Source: an uncultured Pseudomonadota bacterium
GTDB lineage: Bacteria > Bdellovibrionota_B > Oligoflexia > Oligoflexales > CAIYRB01
DNA length: 64,000 nucleotides
NCBI GenBank assembly: GCA_903928445.1
Contig: CAIYRB010000182.1
Location: 32,417 to 96,416 of the forward strand
Reading direction: 5' to 3'
The notes beneath the pieces are model-generated. The model did not search any database, was not told the DNA's origin, and was given only the letters and a program-made list of their open reading frames with translations. This document shows positions 18,601 through 26,954 of this stretch, one piece after another (positions within the stretch are counted from its first letter, which is position 1; each line of letters opens with the position of its first letter). A program made the translations under genes and the position numbers.

Positions 18601-18723
18601 GATGGCAGCGCCCGGACGCTGCCTGCTGACGCAGCGAGCAAGGCCTATGTGGAGAACGCCCAGGTCTATCTCAAGCAAGCCACTGCATCCCTCAACGCCG
18701 CGCGCAACGTCTCGCGCCAATGA
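15673..18723 (+). CDS. Large multidomain envelope lipoprotein (regulatory-like, FlgT-like, PEGA, TPR-like)
   Basis: This 1016-residue protein has a lipobox-like MWAC at Cys19. A first carboxypeptidase-regulatory-like domain is at about 26-85, followed by a 160-residue Ala/Pro/Val linker. Similar domains recur at about 254-325, 349-410 and 673-723. Residues about 420-630 resemble the middle and C-terminal modules of FlgT, including GRDVQVGDVLDVYG. A PEGA domain (about 738-800) has IDSRPVGAVVKVEGK and LGKTPL. The C-terminus is helical and TPR-like. These modules suggest a periplasmic or outer-membrane scaffold. It lies 9 bases after the small lipoprotein gene. The exact function is not known. 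Confidence 0.75.
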   Translation: MKAMRTLAVAVLLSSMWACVAKETKVQLKVAVKTNQGEPVHAATVQLDGKSLGATNNAGRFDGEVSLPAGAKKRLEIHKDSDTYYFAPYYQAFEVDPSGPQELAVVATLYFVPKPAPVAPAKVAALAETNAENVNTPMSTPAAAPAAVPEAVTDTPAVAAAVAKTATAAMLAAPKPDILTQASASSAVTEPVGGGVTSTAPAPVVAPITVDAAVAAPSKGLDPAVDKSVDKSQEPSPDTLSYKGLAHPNSGSQVFTVHVYSGASPLAGVDVAMGEGDTSTLKTACTTNERGRCVIRFATKPEVLVTFVATKKGYKTAVITVPIQSKDKLRINLDEGRSLDIYALSQAYGHRPGLAGVEVRVAGKRVGETDRFGRYSYIFGGKSDDLLTVSLKPKGYLPEVFETDFVTGGELQLTKAFTPGLPPSVRMTVLSPLPAGNVDKETLSELNGAFGESLRAAARRHLFATSAFKEYPFALYDQAVHLAGKTTSEVLRAGWQDQELKTVVDAVLVPTVVTGPTPTLELSVIGSRGQILSAAKEELSGLTDRGAVDRAVASIAQKIARVFPFEGAVLSKAADEVTINLGQGQGRDVQVGDVLDVYGQQTAKLGRSSINTKIASLKIREVGEKSAMANAFGLVPRATIERGDLVILRPRKELKDQRAAPLLVMTELAGKRTAVAQANVYLNNSWIGATDSTGRLYVEGKASGKLRVIKQGFVDLAQVVQLGQDVDKPLVLTIKRQAAFLRIDSRPVGAVVKVEGKVLGKTPLAAPIPVPSGFVKMEVEGPVGYKPYKSVLELDQGTLDLTGEAAVILEQDFRAIAQRLVKAGKTEAALAVLNKIPPEHSDYLMARHEAGELYLTVLDEPAKAAQAFGIVTANPAVKQFVDKRFIGSHIDEGIALFLTAERLSSEHPEAAQAHFSKALEVLDGVIPYLRFVPPGEYTQAVHNVDYHRALCRHRLWTLTQDPRLLVDTVKTWKSYLDGSARTLPADAASKAYVENAQVYLKQATASLNAARNVSRQ

Positions 18724-18731
18724 GGTGACCC

Positions 18732-20069
18732 ATGTCCTTATGCTTCCGCCTTTTGCTCGGTGTGCTGGTCCTCGGCACGGCATCATGCCACCTTGCGCTG
18801 TTTAACAAGGACGCGAGCGAGCCTGGGGCAGGCGTTCCGCTGACGGCCTTCGCCGCGACTAACGGCAGTTATTTTCCGCCATTTATCCGTGCCTTCTTTC
18901 CAGGTAGCAATGCCTTTAGTCGCGATTATCCTAGCTTGGTCCAAGCCCGTGATCAGGTGACATTGATCGAAATAAAGCCACTAGAGCATGGGCCTGCGGC
19001 CTTTAATGAAGCCAATCTCAGCTGGTCGGCCGATGGGGTGTATCTGGGTTACGAGATCGTGACAGATGGCTTTCGTAAGATCATGTTGAAGGATCTGGCT
19101 GGCAACTTTTCCCGTGAGCTGCGCGTCGTGCCTAAGGGTAAGGGGGATTTTCTTGACGGCATGGTGATCAAATCAGCGCAGTCTTATAATGCCGGACTGC
19201 GCTGGTCGCGTGACTCGACTCGCTTTGCCTTCATGTCAAACGGCGGTATCGGCGACTACAGCATTTATCTCGGTGCGATCGGCGCTGCTGAGGCCTCGCT
19301 TGGCAACAGTCATAGCAAGGATGGCTATGCAACCTGGAGCCCATGCACCAATGAGCTAGCGTTTGTCAGCTCGCGTACAGGTAACGGTGATATCTACCTG
19401 GCTGATCTAAGTCGTGACCGCTTTACTCAGCTGTCGTCAGGTGATGGGGTCGATTTATTTCCGGACTGGTTCCCAAGTGGTGACGCCGTCGTCTATTCGA
19501 GCGGTGATGCCTTGCGGCATAGTCTTTATGTCGTATCCAGGAGCCATCACGGTGCGATGTGGAATGCAGCTGTTCCCTTGACGCAGTGGGGCCACGACGA
19601 TCTGCGCCCAACGGTATCGCCCGATGGGCGCTATATTGCATTTTATACCGATGCGACCAGCTCGGCTGAGAGTGAATCGCGACGCTGGAATATCCTCGTC
19701 GTGCCTTTTGTGCCTGGAAAGACTTACCTTGAGGCTGAGCTGCGCACCATGGTCGTCGCCAAGGATGTGGTTATCGACCTCAATACCGGTCCAGCATGGT
19801 CCCCGGATAGTCGAAAGATCTTTTACGTCAAACATGATCCATCGGTGGCCAATCCGATCCATGCCTATGACCTATTTTTAGGGCGCAGCTACTTATTCAA
19901 AACCAACACCCGGATGAACCGCGATATCTTGGTGTCAAAGCTCGGCATTTTGAGCTTCCGGGCGCAGGTCGGCGTGTGGGACCGTGTCTTCGTGGCGTTG
20001 ACTAATCAAGGGTTGCAGCTGCAGAGCCAGCCCCACCTGCCGTCAAAGATTCATTATTTGGCGATGTAA
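18732..20069 (+). CDS. TolB-like beta-propeller lipoprotein
   Basis: The signal ends in TASC (Cys19), so the mature protein is likely a lipoprotein. It carries at least five PD40/TolB-type repeats, seen as NLSWSADGVYLGYE, LRWSRDSTRFAFMS, YATWSPCTNELAFVSSR, FPDWFPSGDAVVYSS and a late PAWSPDSRKIFYVK. TolB-type propellers bind other envelope proteins; this is not TolB itself, because there is no N-terminal TolB domain and no pal or tolA nearby. It follows the 1016-residue lipoprotein gene by 8 bases and may work with it. Confidence 0.82.
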   Translation: MSLCFRLLLGVLVLGTASCHLALFNKDASEPGAGVPLTAFAATNGSYFPPFIRAFFPGSNAFSRDYPSLVQARDQVTLIEIKPLEHGPAAFNEANLSWSADGVYLGYEIVTDGFRKIMLKDLAGNFSRELRVVPKGKGDFLDGMVIKSAQSYNAGLRWSRDSTRFAFMSNGGIGDYSIYLGAIGAAEASLGNSHSKDGYATWSPCTNELAFVSSRTGNGDIYLADLSRDRFTQLSSGDGVDLFPDWFPSGDAVVYSSGDALRHSLYVVSRSHHGAMWNAAVPLTQWGHDDLRPTVSPDGRYIAFYTDATSSAESESRRWNILVVPFVPGKTYLEAELRTMVVAKDVVIDLNTGPAWSPDSRKIFYVKHDPSVANPIHAYDLFLGRSYLFKTNTRMNRDILVSKLGILSFRAQVGVWDRVFVALTNQGLQLQSQPHLPSKIHYLAM

Positions 20070-20104
20070 GAGCGCAGCTAATATTCAGCCATAGGGAGCA
20101 ATGC

Positions 20105-21700
20105 ATGCAAAGGTTCGTTCGGCACATTGGACTGGGTTTGGCCTTGGGCTTGTCGCCGCCTGCATGGGCAGGCGCGGCGTCCAGCGCCAATATGACCTAT
20201 GGCGAGACGACGAGGCTGGATACCTTTGACCCCTATACGGCCCACGAGGCATCGGGTCAGCGCTTGGCTGATTTGCTTTTTGACTCGTTGGTGGATCTCG
20301 GCCCCAGTGGCGCTTACGTCCCTGCATTGGCTAAGAACTGGCGCATTGAAAACGGCGGTATGGATGTGAGCTTTACCCTGCGTGACGACGTGCACTGGCA
20401 TGCGGCTTCAGGGACTGGGCCACTGCTGAGCGTCGATGACGTCGTGGCCACGGTGCGCTTGTTAACGGCGCCGCAAAGCGAGATTCCTAATCGGGAACGC
20501 TTTGGGGTGATTAAAATTGCAGAAAAGACCGGTCCCCACAGTGTCACGGTGCACTTGTCTCGGGCCATGGTCGATCCCCTGCGGGTGTTGATGTTTAAAA
20601 TCATGCCGGCGCATGTTGTAGGCTCGGCTTCGGCACTTAAGCGCGATAGCGAGTTTGCCAAGCATCCCATTGGTACCGGACCTTATGCCTTTACCAAGGC
20701 GACGCAGCTAGGCGAGGTGATGCTGACGGCCAACCCTGGGTATTTTCGGGGTAAACCCGCAATTGCCCAGATCGTCATGAAGGCGTATGCCGACCAAAAC
20801 ATCATGGCCCAGTCGCTGATGTTTAACTCCCTCGATTTGATCACCTATGTGAGTCCGCGTGACCTCGGCGAAATCATGGGCGACAACAAACTCAGCCTGG
20901 TGCCTTACGATGCCCTGTCGTTCTCATTTTTTGCGATGAATACCGGTCGCGGCTTGTTGAAGGACAAGCGGGTACGCCAAGCAATCAGCCATGCGATCAA
21001 CCGCGAGGAGATGCTTCAGGCATTTTTTCAGGGCAAGGGACGGCTGATTTCCGGGCCGTTTCCGCCCACGTCGTGGGCGTATGATCTGGATGTGAAAGGC
21101 TTGGGATTTGACGTCGCCAAGGCCAAGGCCTTGCTGAGTGCGGCAGGTCTAAAGGAGACCAATGGCCAACTAATGACGGCGGCCGGACAGCCGGTGAACC
21201 TCACCTTCGCCGTACCTCTAGCTGGCGAAAGTGAGATGATCAAGCGCGTCGTGCTAGCCTGCCAAGGCTACCTGGAGGCGGTTGGCATCAAGGTTGAGCT
21301 GCAGTTTATGGACTGGTTGGTGTGGAAGAAAAAGGTCCTTGAGGAGCATGACTACGATGTCACCATAGCTGCCTGGAGCTTTGATGACGCCAGTAACATC
21401 ACCAGCTTGTTTCATAGCTCCAGCGCCAAACCATGGGGCAACAATTTTGTCATGTTTCGGAGCCCAGAGGTCGACAGTTTGTTGACCGAGGCTGAGGCCA
21501 GCAATGACTTTGACAAGCGCCGCGCGATCTATCACAAGGTCCACGGCATCCTAGCCGACGAGGCTCCCTATACCTATCTATGGACCCTGACGCACCATGC
21601 TGCCCATAGCAACCGATTGAGCGGTGTCCGCGTCGAGCCCTTTGCCTTTTTTAAGTATATTGCCGCGTGGCAGCTGGAGGAGGCGCATGGCAAGCTCTGA
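20105..21700 (+). CDS. Family 5 extracellular solute-binding protein (oligopeptide type)
   Basis: A signal peptide ending near AWAGAAS is followed by the fold typical of DppA/OppA proteins: LDTFDPYTAHEASGQRLADL at the start, a central FTLRDDVHWH block, and VRQAISHAINREEML followed by GPFPPTSWAY. These proteins capture peptides or similar ligands in the periplasm for an ABC importer. No permease or ATPase genes are next to it, so it either uses a remote transporter or has another role in this envelope operon. 531 residues is the normal length. Its end overlaps the next gene by 14 bases. Confidence 0.88.
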   Translation: MQRFVRHIGLGLALGLSPPAWAGAASSANMTYGETTRLDTFDPYTAHEASGQRLADLLFDSLVDLGPSGAYVPALAKNWRIENGGMDVSFTLRDDVHWHAASGTGPLLSVDDVVATVRLLTAPQSEIPNRERFGVIKIAEKTGPHSVTVHLSRAMVDPLRVLMFKIMPAHVVGSASALKRDSEFAKHPIGTGPYAFTKATQLGEVMLTANPGYFRGKPAIAQIVMKAYADQNIMAQSLMFNSLDLITYVSPRDLGEIMGDNKLSLVPYDALSFSFFAMNTGRGLLKDKRVRQAISHAINREEMLQAFFQGKGRLISGPFPPTSWAYDLDVKGLGFDVAKAKALLSAAGLKETNGQLMTAAGQPVNLTFAVPLAGESEMIKRVVLACQGYLEAVGIKVELQFMDWLVWKKKVLEEHDYDVTIAAWSFDDASNITSLFHSSSAKPWGNNFVMFRSPEVDSLLTEAEASNDFDKRRAIYHKVHGILADEAPYTYLWTLTHHAAHSNRLSGVRVEPFAFFKYIAAWQLEEAHGKL

Positions 21701-22571
21701 GAAGGATGCTCCGGCAACGACCGAAGAGAAGAAGGACGGTAAGAACAGCAAGGTTGCCGAGTATCTCCAGGCACCACGAAAAAAGCGCAAGCGCTACGTT
21801 CTCATTGCTACAAGCGGCACCATGCCAATCGATCTGAGTGCTGCGATCGAGGCCTATGTGCGGACCAATTTTAAGGCGATGGCCGTGGCGATGCCGCGTT
21901 CAGCCGAGGAGCTGCAGAAGAATTTTGGCCGGCAGATCATGTTGCTGATTTTGGACGATGAATTTATTCCGCTTGAACGCAGCCTGGAGCTGCTAGGAGA
22001 TCTCAAGCGGCGGCGTGGACAAGCGCCAGTCCCGGTACTTTTTTTAACTAGGCAGCCGGCGCAGCTCATTGCCTCTTATCATAAAATGCTCGCACCATTC
22101 CACGAAGTGGATGATTACATCAACTATGCCAAGGTCGAACGGGCTGAGATTTTCAGCCGTATTCGCCATGGCCTAAATCATAAAAACGCACGCAAAAGCC
22201 GCCGCTATAAGATCGACATTCCACTCGACTACTTTTTGCTCGCCGACGACGCCATGCACAAAGGCAGGCTGATCGATTTGAGTGTGCATGGAGCCCTGCT
22301 CAAGGCGGAAGATGGACGCATTTTTCGTCCTGGGGACCAGCTTAAGCTGCATGTGCCGATTCCGGAACATATGTTGTCGGTCCAAGGCGACTACTTGAAG
22401 CTTTCGGCGAAGGTCCGACGTATCTTCATTATCGGTGACCAGGCAGGGATCAGCTTTGAACACCTTTCGGAGGATAAGATTTTGTCGTTGACGGAGTTTT
22501 TAACCTCCTTTGTGTCCGATCAAGCGGCACGCCGCGCGATGGCCATGCGCGCCCGGGCGGTACGTTCTTGA
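21687..22571 (+). CDS. Pseudo-receiver plus PilZ domain protein
   Basis: Starting at ATG 21687, with GGAGGAGG just upstream, the product has about 294 residues. Residues 35-162 look like a response-regulator receiver fold (LLILDDEFIP, then PVLFLT and FHEVDDYI), but the phosphoacceptor region is not canonical, so it is probably a pseudo-receiver. Residues 169-270 form a PilZ domain with RxxxR (Arg169, Arg173) and DLSVHG (197-202), the residues that bind cyclic di-GMP. This suggests control by cyclic di-GMP of motility or envelope functions. It overlaps the solute-binding gene before it and the phosphatase gene after it. Confidence 0.82.
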   Translation: MASSEKDAPATTEEKKDGKNSKVAEYLQAPRKKRKRYVLIATSGTMPIDLSAAIEAYVRTNFKAMAVAMPRSAEELQKNFGRQIMLLILDDEFIPLERSLELLGDLKRRRGQAPVPVLFLTRQPAQLIASYHKMLAPFHEVDDYINYAKVERAEIFSRIRHGLNHKNARKSRRYKIDIPLDYFLLADDAMHKGRLIDLSVHGALLKAEDGRIFRPGDQLKLHVPIPEHMLSVQGDYLKLSAKVRRIFIIGDQAGISFEHLSEDKILSLTEFLTSFVSDQAARRAMAMRARAVRS

Positions 22572-23425
22572 AATCCACCGTGAAGGTACCCGAGGTGTCG
22601 CTCCCGGCCTTGAGCGCTGCGGCGCGCGCGGCTGGTGAGCAGATCATGTCTTGGTACCAGCGCGGTGATCTGCATGCCGATGCCAAGGCCGACCAATCAC
22701 CTGTGACACAGGCCGATCTGGCGGCGCATCGCTCCTTGCTGGTCAGTCTGGCGCAGCTTTTACCCGGTGTGCCGATCGTGTCTGAAGAAGGTGAAGCCGC
22801 GGCGGTTTTGCAGGCGGTGGTTGATACCGCACCGGTCTATTGGTTGGTCGATCCACTTGACGGGACTCGCGACTACATCAAGGGGACCGGCGATTTTAGT
22901 GTCAATATTGCCTTGATGGTCGAGGCGAAGCCAGTCATCGGATGCGTTCTGGCACCCGCCTACGGGTGGTGCTTTGTCGCCGCTGTAGGCCAAGGAACAT
23001 GGAAGCAGGATACGGCTCTCGGCGAGTGGCATGCCGTGCGAGTGCGGCGCTCTGATCAGGAGCGCTTTGTTTGCTTGGTGAGTCGCTCGCATCACCAAGG
23101 CGAGGGCGATATCCTTCATGCCGCTTACCCCTTGGCGACTTGCAAGGCGGTCGGTAGCGCGATTAAATACGCGCATATTGCCGGCGGTGAGGCCGACTTT
23201 TCCGTCCGCACCTCACCGACCAGTTTATGGGATACCGCTGCCGCTCAATGCGTTTTGGAACAGGCTGGAGGAGCGATCCTGGATTTTGCCGGTAAGCCCT
23301 TGAGCTACCGCACTGGCAGGCTCGAAAATCCACCTTTTGTTGCCATTGGTGATCCGGCGTTCGCCTGGCGCGAGGCACTAGAGAAGCTCGAACCGTATTA
23401 TAAAAAAGCTTTGAAGACGTTCTAG
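22568..23425 (+). CDS. CysQ/inositol monophosphatase-family phosphatase
   Basis: The protein has the metal-binding signature of the family: SEEGEA, then DPLDGTRDYIKG, then a late LWDTAAAQCVLEQAGG. CysQ enzymes remove the 3' phosphate from 3'-phosphoadenosine 5'-phosphate, while relatives act on inositol phosphates or fructose bisphosphate. The TRDYIKG variant and 285 residues fit the CysQ branch best, but the substrate is not proven. The assigned TTG start overlaps the upstream stop (TTGA); GTG codons 12 and 27 bases further are alternatives. The gene ends 4 bases inside the convergent acyltransferase gene. Confidence 0.8.
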   Translation: MKSTVKVPEVSLPALSAAARAAGEQIMSWYQRGDLHADAKADQSPVTQADLAAHRSLLVSLAQLLPGVPIVSEEGEAAAVLQAVVDTAPVYWLVDPLDGTRDYIKGTGDFSVNIALMVEAKPVIGCVLAPAYGWCFVAAVGQGTWKQDTALGEWHAVRVRRSDQERFVCLVSRSHHQGEGDILHAAYPLATCKAVGSAIKYAHIAGGEADFSVRTSPTSLWDTAAAQCVLEQAGGAILDFAGKPLSYRTGRLENPPFVAIGDPAFAWREALEKLEPYYKKALKTF

Positions 23426-24132
23426 TGCAAGGTCATCAAATGCTCCATGCGCTTGACCAGCATGGCGTGAAAGGCTTGCACATTGGCTTCATCGCGGTCG
23501 GGATCCCCGGTCCATGCGGGCGGATAAAGAAGTTCGCTCAGATGATGCGTCAAGGCGATCGGTCGTGGCAACGCTGTAAGGCCAAGACCCCGGGCGAAGA
23601 ATACCGGGACTTTGAAGGTGCGGTAGAACCACTTGGTCGTATGTGAAGGATAGACATCATAGAGTTCGTCGGCCTTCGGGCACGCTGCGAGGATGATCGG
23701 CACGCCGCTTTTCATGGCAATGCGGACAAAACCAAAACGACCATCCCATTGGATCTGATAACGCTCGCTGCTCGGGCGAAGCGATTCGCGCATGCCTCCA
23801 GGTGCGACGGTGACGATTTCACCGGCTTCAAGCAGGGCCTGAGCATTCGCAGGACTGCCGTTGACGGCGCCGTAGCCGGACGTGATCTCCCTGACCAAGG
23901 GCACTTTAAAGAACAAACGGTCGAGCAGCGGCCGGGCTAAGCGGCCGGTTTCGGTATAGATGGCTGCGGCTAGTAAGAGGATGTCATAGGTCGCGAGGCT
24001 GTGGTTGACGACGACCAGCACGCCACCGGATTCAGGTACGGCCGCCATGCCGTGCACCGTGTGTTGGTGGTAGAGGCGCATCGCATTGACGATGCGCACG
24101 GTGCCCTTAAAGCGTTGGATATGTTGTTTCAT
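23422..24132 (-). CDS. PlsC-like lysophospholipid acyltransferase family protein
   Basis: The sequence has an acyltransferase motif I of the form NHSLATYD, with five residues between His and Asp instead of four, and a second block GEIVTVAPGGMRESLR that matches the phosphate-binding region seen in the diacylglycerol acyltransferase-like branch. A later GVPIILAACPKADELYDVY segment fits motif III and beyond. It probably transfers acyl chains to a glycerol-phosphate or similar lipid at the membrane. The acceptor is unknown. Its gene is last in the minus-strand run and lies 50 bases after dapF. Confidence 0.75.
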   Translation of the reverse strand: MKQHIQRFKGTVRIVNAMRLYHQHTVHGMAAVPESGGVLVVVNHSLATYDILLLAAAIYTETGRLARPLLDRLFFKVPLVREITSGYGAVNGSPANAQALLEAGEIVTVAPGGMRESLRPSSERYQIQWDGRFGFVRIAMKSGVPIILAACPKADELYDVYPSHTTKWFYRTFKVPVFFARGLGLTALPRPIALTHHLSELLYPPAWTGDPDRDEANVQAFHAMLVKRMEHLMTLH

Positions 24133-24182
24133 AGGCTAAAAATACCAGGCTTGAATCGGCTTAAGCAGTAAAAAACACCCTG

Positions 24183-25112
24183 CTACACTTCGACCTGTCC
24201 TGAATAGCAAAAAACCGCAGGTCCGGCGAGCTGGAGCGGACCGTTGGCCTCATCTTGTTTGACGTAGAGGCGGCCTCCGGGCATGTCGACACCGACCCAG
24301 GCGTCGCGTCCTAGTAGTCCTGTTGCCAAAGCTAGGGCGGCGATGGCGCAGGCGCCGCTGCCGCAAGCCATGGTTTCGCCGGCACCGCGCTCCCAGACAA
24401 AGGCTTGGTAGAGCTCGGTCAGCTTCTGACCGAGCTCCTGGCCCGCCCGGGCCTGGTCCTTGGCGGTGATGTCGCGCACTTGGACCAAGTGGACGTTGAC
24501 CCCGTCTTTTAAGGGGTGGTCCTGGAGTGCGGGGCCTAGCTCCAGGATTAGCTCGCGGCTCGCCGCTTCACTGGTTAAGACGATGTGTGGGTTGCCGATG
24601 GTGCAGACGCCGACGCTGGCTTGCTGCCCTGCCCTTTTGGTGACTTGGGCGCAGGCTTGTTCGGCGGCTTCAAACCACGGCACCTCGCGGTCTAATGCCG
24701 GGATCCCCATGTCTACGACGACTAAGGGATTGGTCACTGATCCGAGCAGAAAACGGCACAGCAGAGTCTCACCCTCGACTTGCAGCTCAACCATTTCCGG
24801 TAGCTCATGGGAACGGCCCTGGCCTAGGTGGCGCTTACGGACACTGGAGGCAGCGCAGCGCAGACCGTTGCCGCAGGTTTTGGCAATGGAACCGTCGCTA
24901 TTGATGATGACAAGTCCGTACGGGGTCAAATCATCGCGCTGTTTGGTCAACAGGACCAAAAGTCCGTCGGCGCCGATGCCGCTGTGGCGGTCACAAAGGC
25001 GCACAGCTTGGCGCTTGAGGCTGTTTAAAACCAGCTCGCCGTCGCTATCTGCGATCCATAAGACGACAAAGTCATTGCGACAGCCATGCCATTTTTCGAA
25101 GGGTAGAAACAC
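24183..25112 (-). CDS. dapF: Diaminopimelate epimerase
   Basis: DapF converts LL- to meso-diaminopimelate for lysine and peptidoglycan synthesis. The two catalytic cysteines are visible in TCGNGLRCA (Cys80) and in TMACGSGACA (Cys250). The N-terminal FEKWHGCRNDFVV and the GIGADGLLVL block are standard for the family, and 309 residues is slightly longer than the usual 275-290. It follows the response regulator gene by 35 bases. The decarboxylase-like gene at 36797 does not look like its lysA partner because of its different motifs and context. Confidence 0.95.
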   Translation of the reverse strand: MFLPFEKWHGCRNDFVVLWIADSDGELVLNSLKRQAVRLCDRHSGIGADGLLVLLTKQRDDLTPYGLVIINSDGSIAKTCGNGLRCAASSVRKRHLGQGRSHELPEMVELQVEGETLLCRFLLGSVTNPLVVVDMGIPALDREVPWFEAAEQACAQVTKRAGQQASVGVCTIGNPHIVLTSEAASRELILELGPALQDHPLKDGVNVHLVQVRDITAKDQARAGQELGQKLTELYQAFVWERGAGETMACGSGACAIAALALATGLLGRDAWVGVDMPGGRLYVKQDEANGPLQLAGPAVFCYSGQVEV

Positions 25113-25147
25113 GTGGTGTCAGTCTCCGCAAGGGTTTGCGTCGAGGG

Positions 25148-25861
25148 TCAGCTGTCGATCAGTCGGTAGCCGCGGCCGCGCACGCTGACCAGGTGGATGG
25201 GTTTACTCGGGTCGACTTCGAGGTACCTTCGAAGCCGGACGATAAAGTTGTCAACGGTCCTAGTCTCAATATCGCCCTTCATCCCCCAAACGGTATCGAG
25301 CAGGTACTGGCGCGACAAGACGCGCTTTGGGTTTTGCATGAATTCGCGCAGGACGTCGGCCTCGAGTGCGGTCAAGGCGTGTTGACCAGTCGGTGTCACC
25401 AGCTGCAGCAGCTCGGTATTCAGGGCGAAGGGGCCGTAGCGCAGGACTTCGGCGGAGCTGGCCTCGACGGGGACGTGGAAGTACTGCGAGCGTTTAATCA
25501 TCCGCTTCACCCGCAGTAGGAACTCTTGGAGATGAAAGGGCTTGGTGACGTAGTCATCGGCGCCGGCTTCAAAACCCCGCAACCGGTCCTCTTCTTTGCC
25601 CAGGGCAGTCAGCATGAGGATCTGCGTCTGGTCGTCGCGCTCGCGGATGCTCCTTGCGACTTCGAAGCCGTTGACCTCGGGCAGCATCACATCCAGTATG
25701 ACCAGATCAAAGGGCCCATCCTTGGCGAATTTCTCCAGCGCAATCTGTCCATCGACCGCGGGGACGACGTCGTAGCCCTCGGCCTGCAGGTTGAAGTTCA
25801 TATTGAAAGCTAAGTTGGGCTCGTCTTCGACCAGCAGGATGCGTTTTTTCGCTTCGGCCAT
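25148..25861 (-). CDS. OmpR-family response regulator
   Basis: Residues 7-120 form a receiver domain with Glu12/Asp13, phosphoacceptor Asp57 in VILDVMLPEVNG, and the conserved YVTKPF lysine. Residues about 140-235 form a winged-helix transcription regulator domain ending in VSVRGRGYRLIDS. The protein would bind DNA when phosphorylated by the kinase encoded just upstream. The gap to that kinase gene is 9 bases. The regulated genes cannot be inferred from the window. Confidence 0.93.
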   Translation of the reverse strand: MAEAKKRILLVEDEPNLAFNMNFNLQAEGYDVVPAVDGQIALEKFAKDGPFDLVILDVMLPEVNGFEVARSIRERDDQTQILMLTALGKEEDRLRGFEAGADDYVTKPFHLQEFLLRVKRMIKRSQYFHVPVEASSAEVLRYGPFALNTELLQLVTPTGQHALTALEADVLREFMQNPKRVLSRQYLLDTVWGMKGDIETRTVDNFIVRLRRYLEVDPSKPIHLVSVRGRGYRLIDS

Positions 25862-25870
25862 GCGTGCTAC

Positions 25871-26917
25871 CTACGTAATATGCGGCTGAGCATACTGATC
25901 CAGCGCGGGCAGTGATACATAAAAGGTCGCGCCTTTGCCGCGACCCTCGCTCACAGCCCAAACCCTGCCGCCTAGGACGCGGACCGCGCTCTTGATGATA
26001 TAAAGGCCTAGGCCGGTGCCGGGAATGGCTTTTTTGATGGCGGTATCGCCGCGCCGGAACATCTTGAAAAGCCGCCGTTTGTCCTGCTTGTCTAGGCCAA
26101 GTCCCTGATCCCTGACGTAGATAAAGACCTCATGCTCATTGCGGTCGACGCCTAGGTGAATCGGCGATCCAGGGGGTGAATACTTGACGGCATTCTCTAG
26201 CAGGTTGTTGAGAATGAGGCTTAACGCAGACGGCGATGCGGGGACCGTCAAACCAAGGGGGCACTCGATCGTCAGGCGCGCGCCAAGATGAGTGTCCAAG
26301 TACTGCAGACGCTCGACCAGCTGAGCGATGATTTGCGCCATCGGCGTCGGTGTACGTGGGTCTTCATTGAACAAGATGCCGCCCCGGTCCAGCCCACCGG
26401 TCAACAAGATTTGATCGATCAGCCGGCGTAGCCGGTCAATATCGGCCTGGATCATCTTATGCATGTACACGGAGGTCGTGGCGTCTAGTTGCCGGGTACT
26501 CATGGTTTCAAAGGCCAGTTGTAGGCTGGCCAAAGGCGACTTAAGTTCATGGGTGACACTTGAGACAAAGGTGCGTTGTTGCCGAATGGCGGCACTCTGG
26601 CGTTGGCCAAAGACAAACAGCATGATGGTTCCGACCAGCAACACGCCGAGCAAGATGCAGCCGATCACCAGGATGCCAAGAGCGGCTTCGCTGCTGAAAT
26701 ACTCTTGCCCGAAGCGCTGCGCGAGTTTGGCGAGGCCGGCTTGTTGATCGACAAACCAGATGACCCAGATCAAGGTGATCGCAATCCACACGACCTGGAG
26801 GAAGACGAAGATCGTGATGGGATGGGTCACCCAGCGCAGGCGGCGCAGCCAAGTCGCCCAGTAGCGACCAAGCCTGAGTAGAGGAGAGGCGCCTACGCTA
26901 GGCTGGCCGGTCGACAT
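25871..26917 (-). CDS. Sensor histidine kinase
   Basis: From ATG 26917 the protein has 348 residues. Two membrane helices at about 34-56 and 79-103 enclose a short periplasmic loop. The dimerisation domain has the phosphorylated histidine at about His123 in SVTHELKSPL, and the ATPase domain has NNLLENAVKYSPPGSP, DQGLGLD and GTGLGLYI. The small loop suggests sensing within the membrane or in the envelope. AAGGGA lies 8 bases before the chosen start, which removes a 27-residue Arg-rich extension. It is paired with the response regulator downstream. Confidence 0.92.
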   Translation of the reverse strand: MSTGQPSVGASPLLRLGRYWATWLRRLRWVTHPITIFVFLQVVWIAITLIWVIWFVDQQAGLAKLAQRFGQEYFSSEAALGILVIGCILLGVLLVGTIMLFVFGQRQSAAIRQQRTFVSSVTHELKSPLASLQLAFETMSTRQLDATTSVYMHKMIQADIDRLRRLIDQILLTGGLDRGGILFNEDPRTPTPMAQIIAQLVERLQYLDTHLGARLTIECPLGLTVPASPSALSLILNNLLENAVKYSPPGSPIHLGVDRNEHEVFIYVRDQGLGLDKQDKRRLFKMFRRGDTAIKKAIPGTGLGLYIIKSAVRVLGGRVWAVSEGRGKGATFYVSLPALDQYAQPHIT

Positions 26918-26954
26918 GGGGTCGTCCCTTCGGTCGCGGGTTTTGGGTCTTGTT

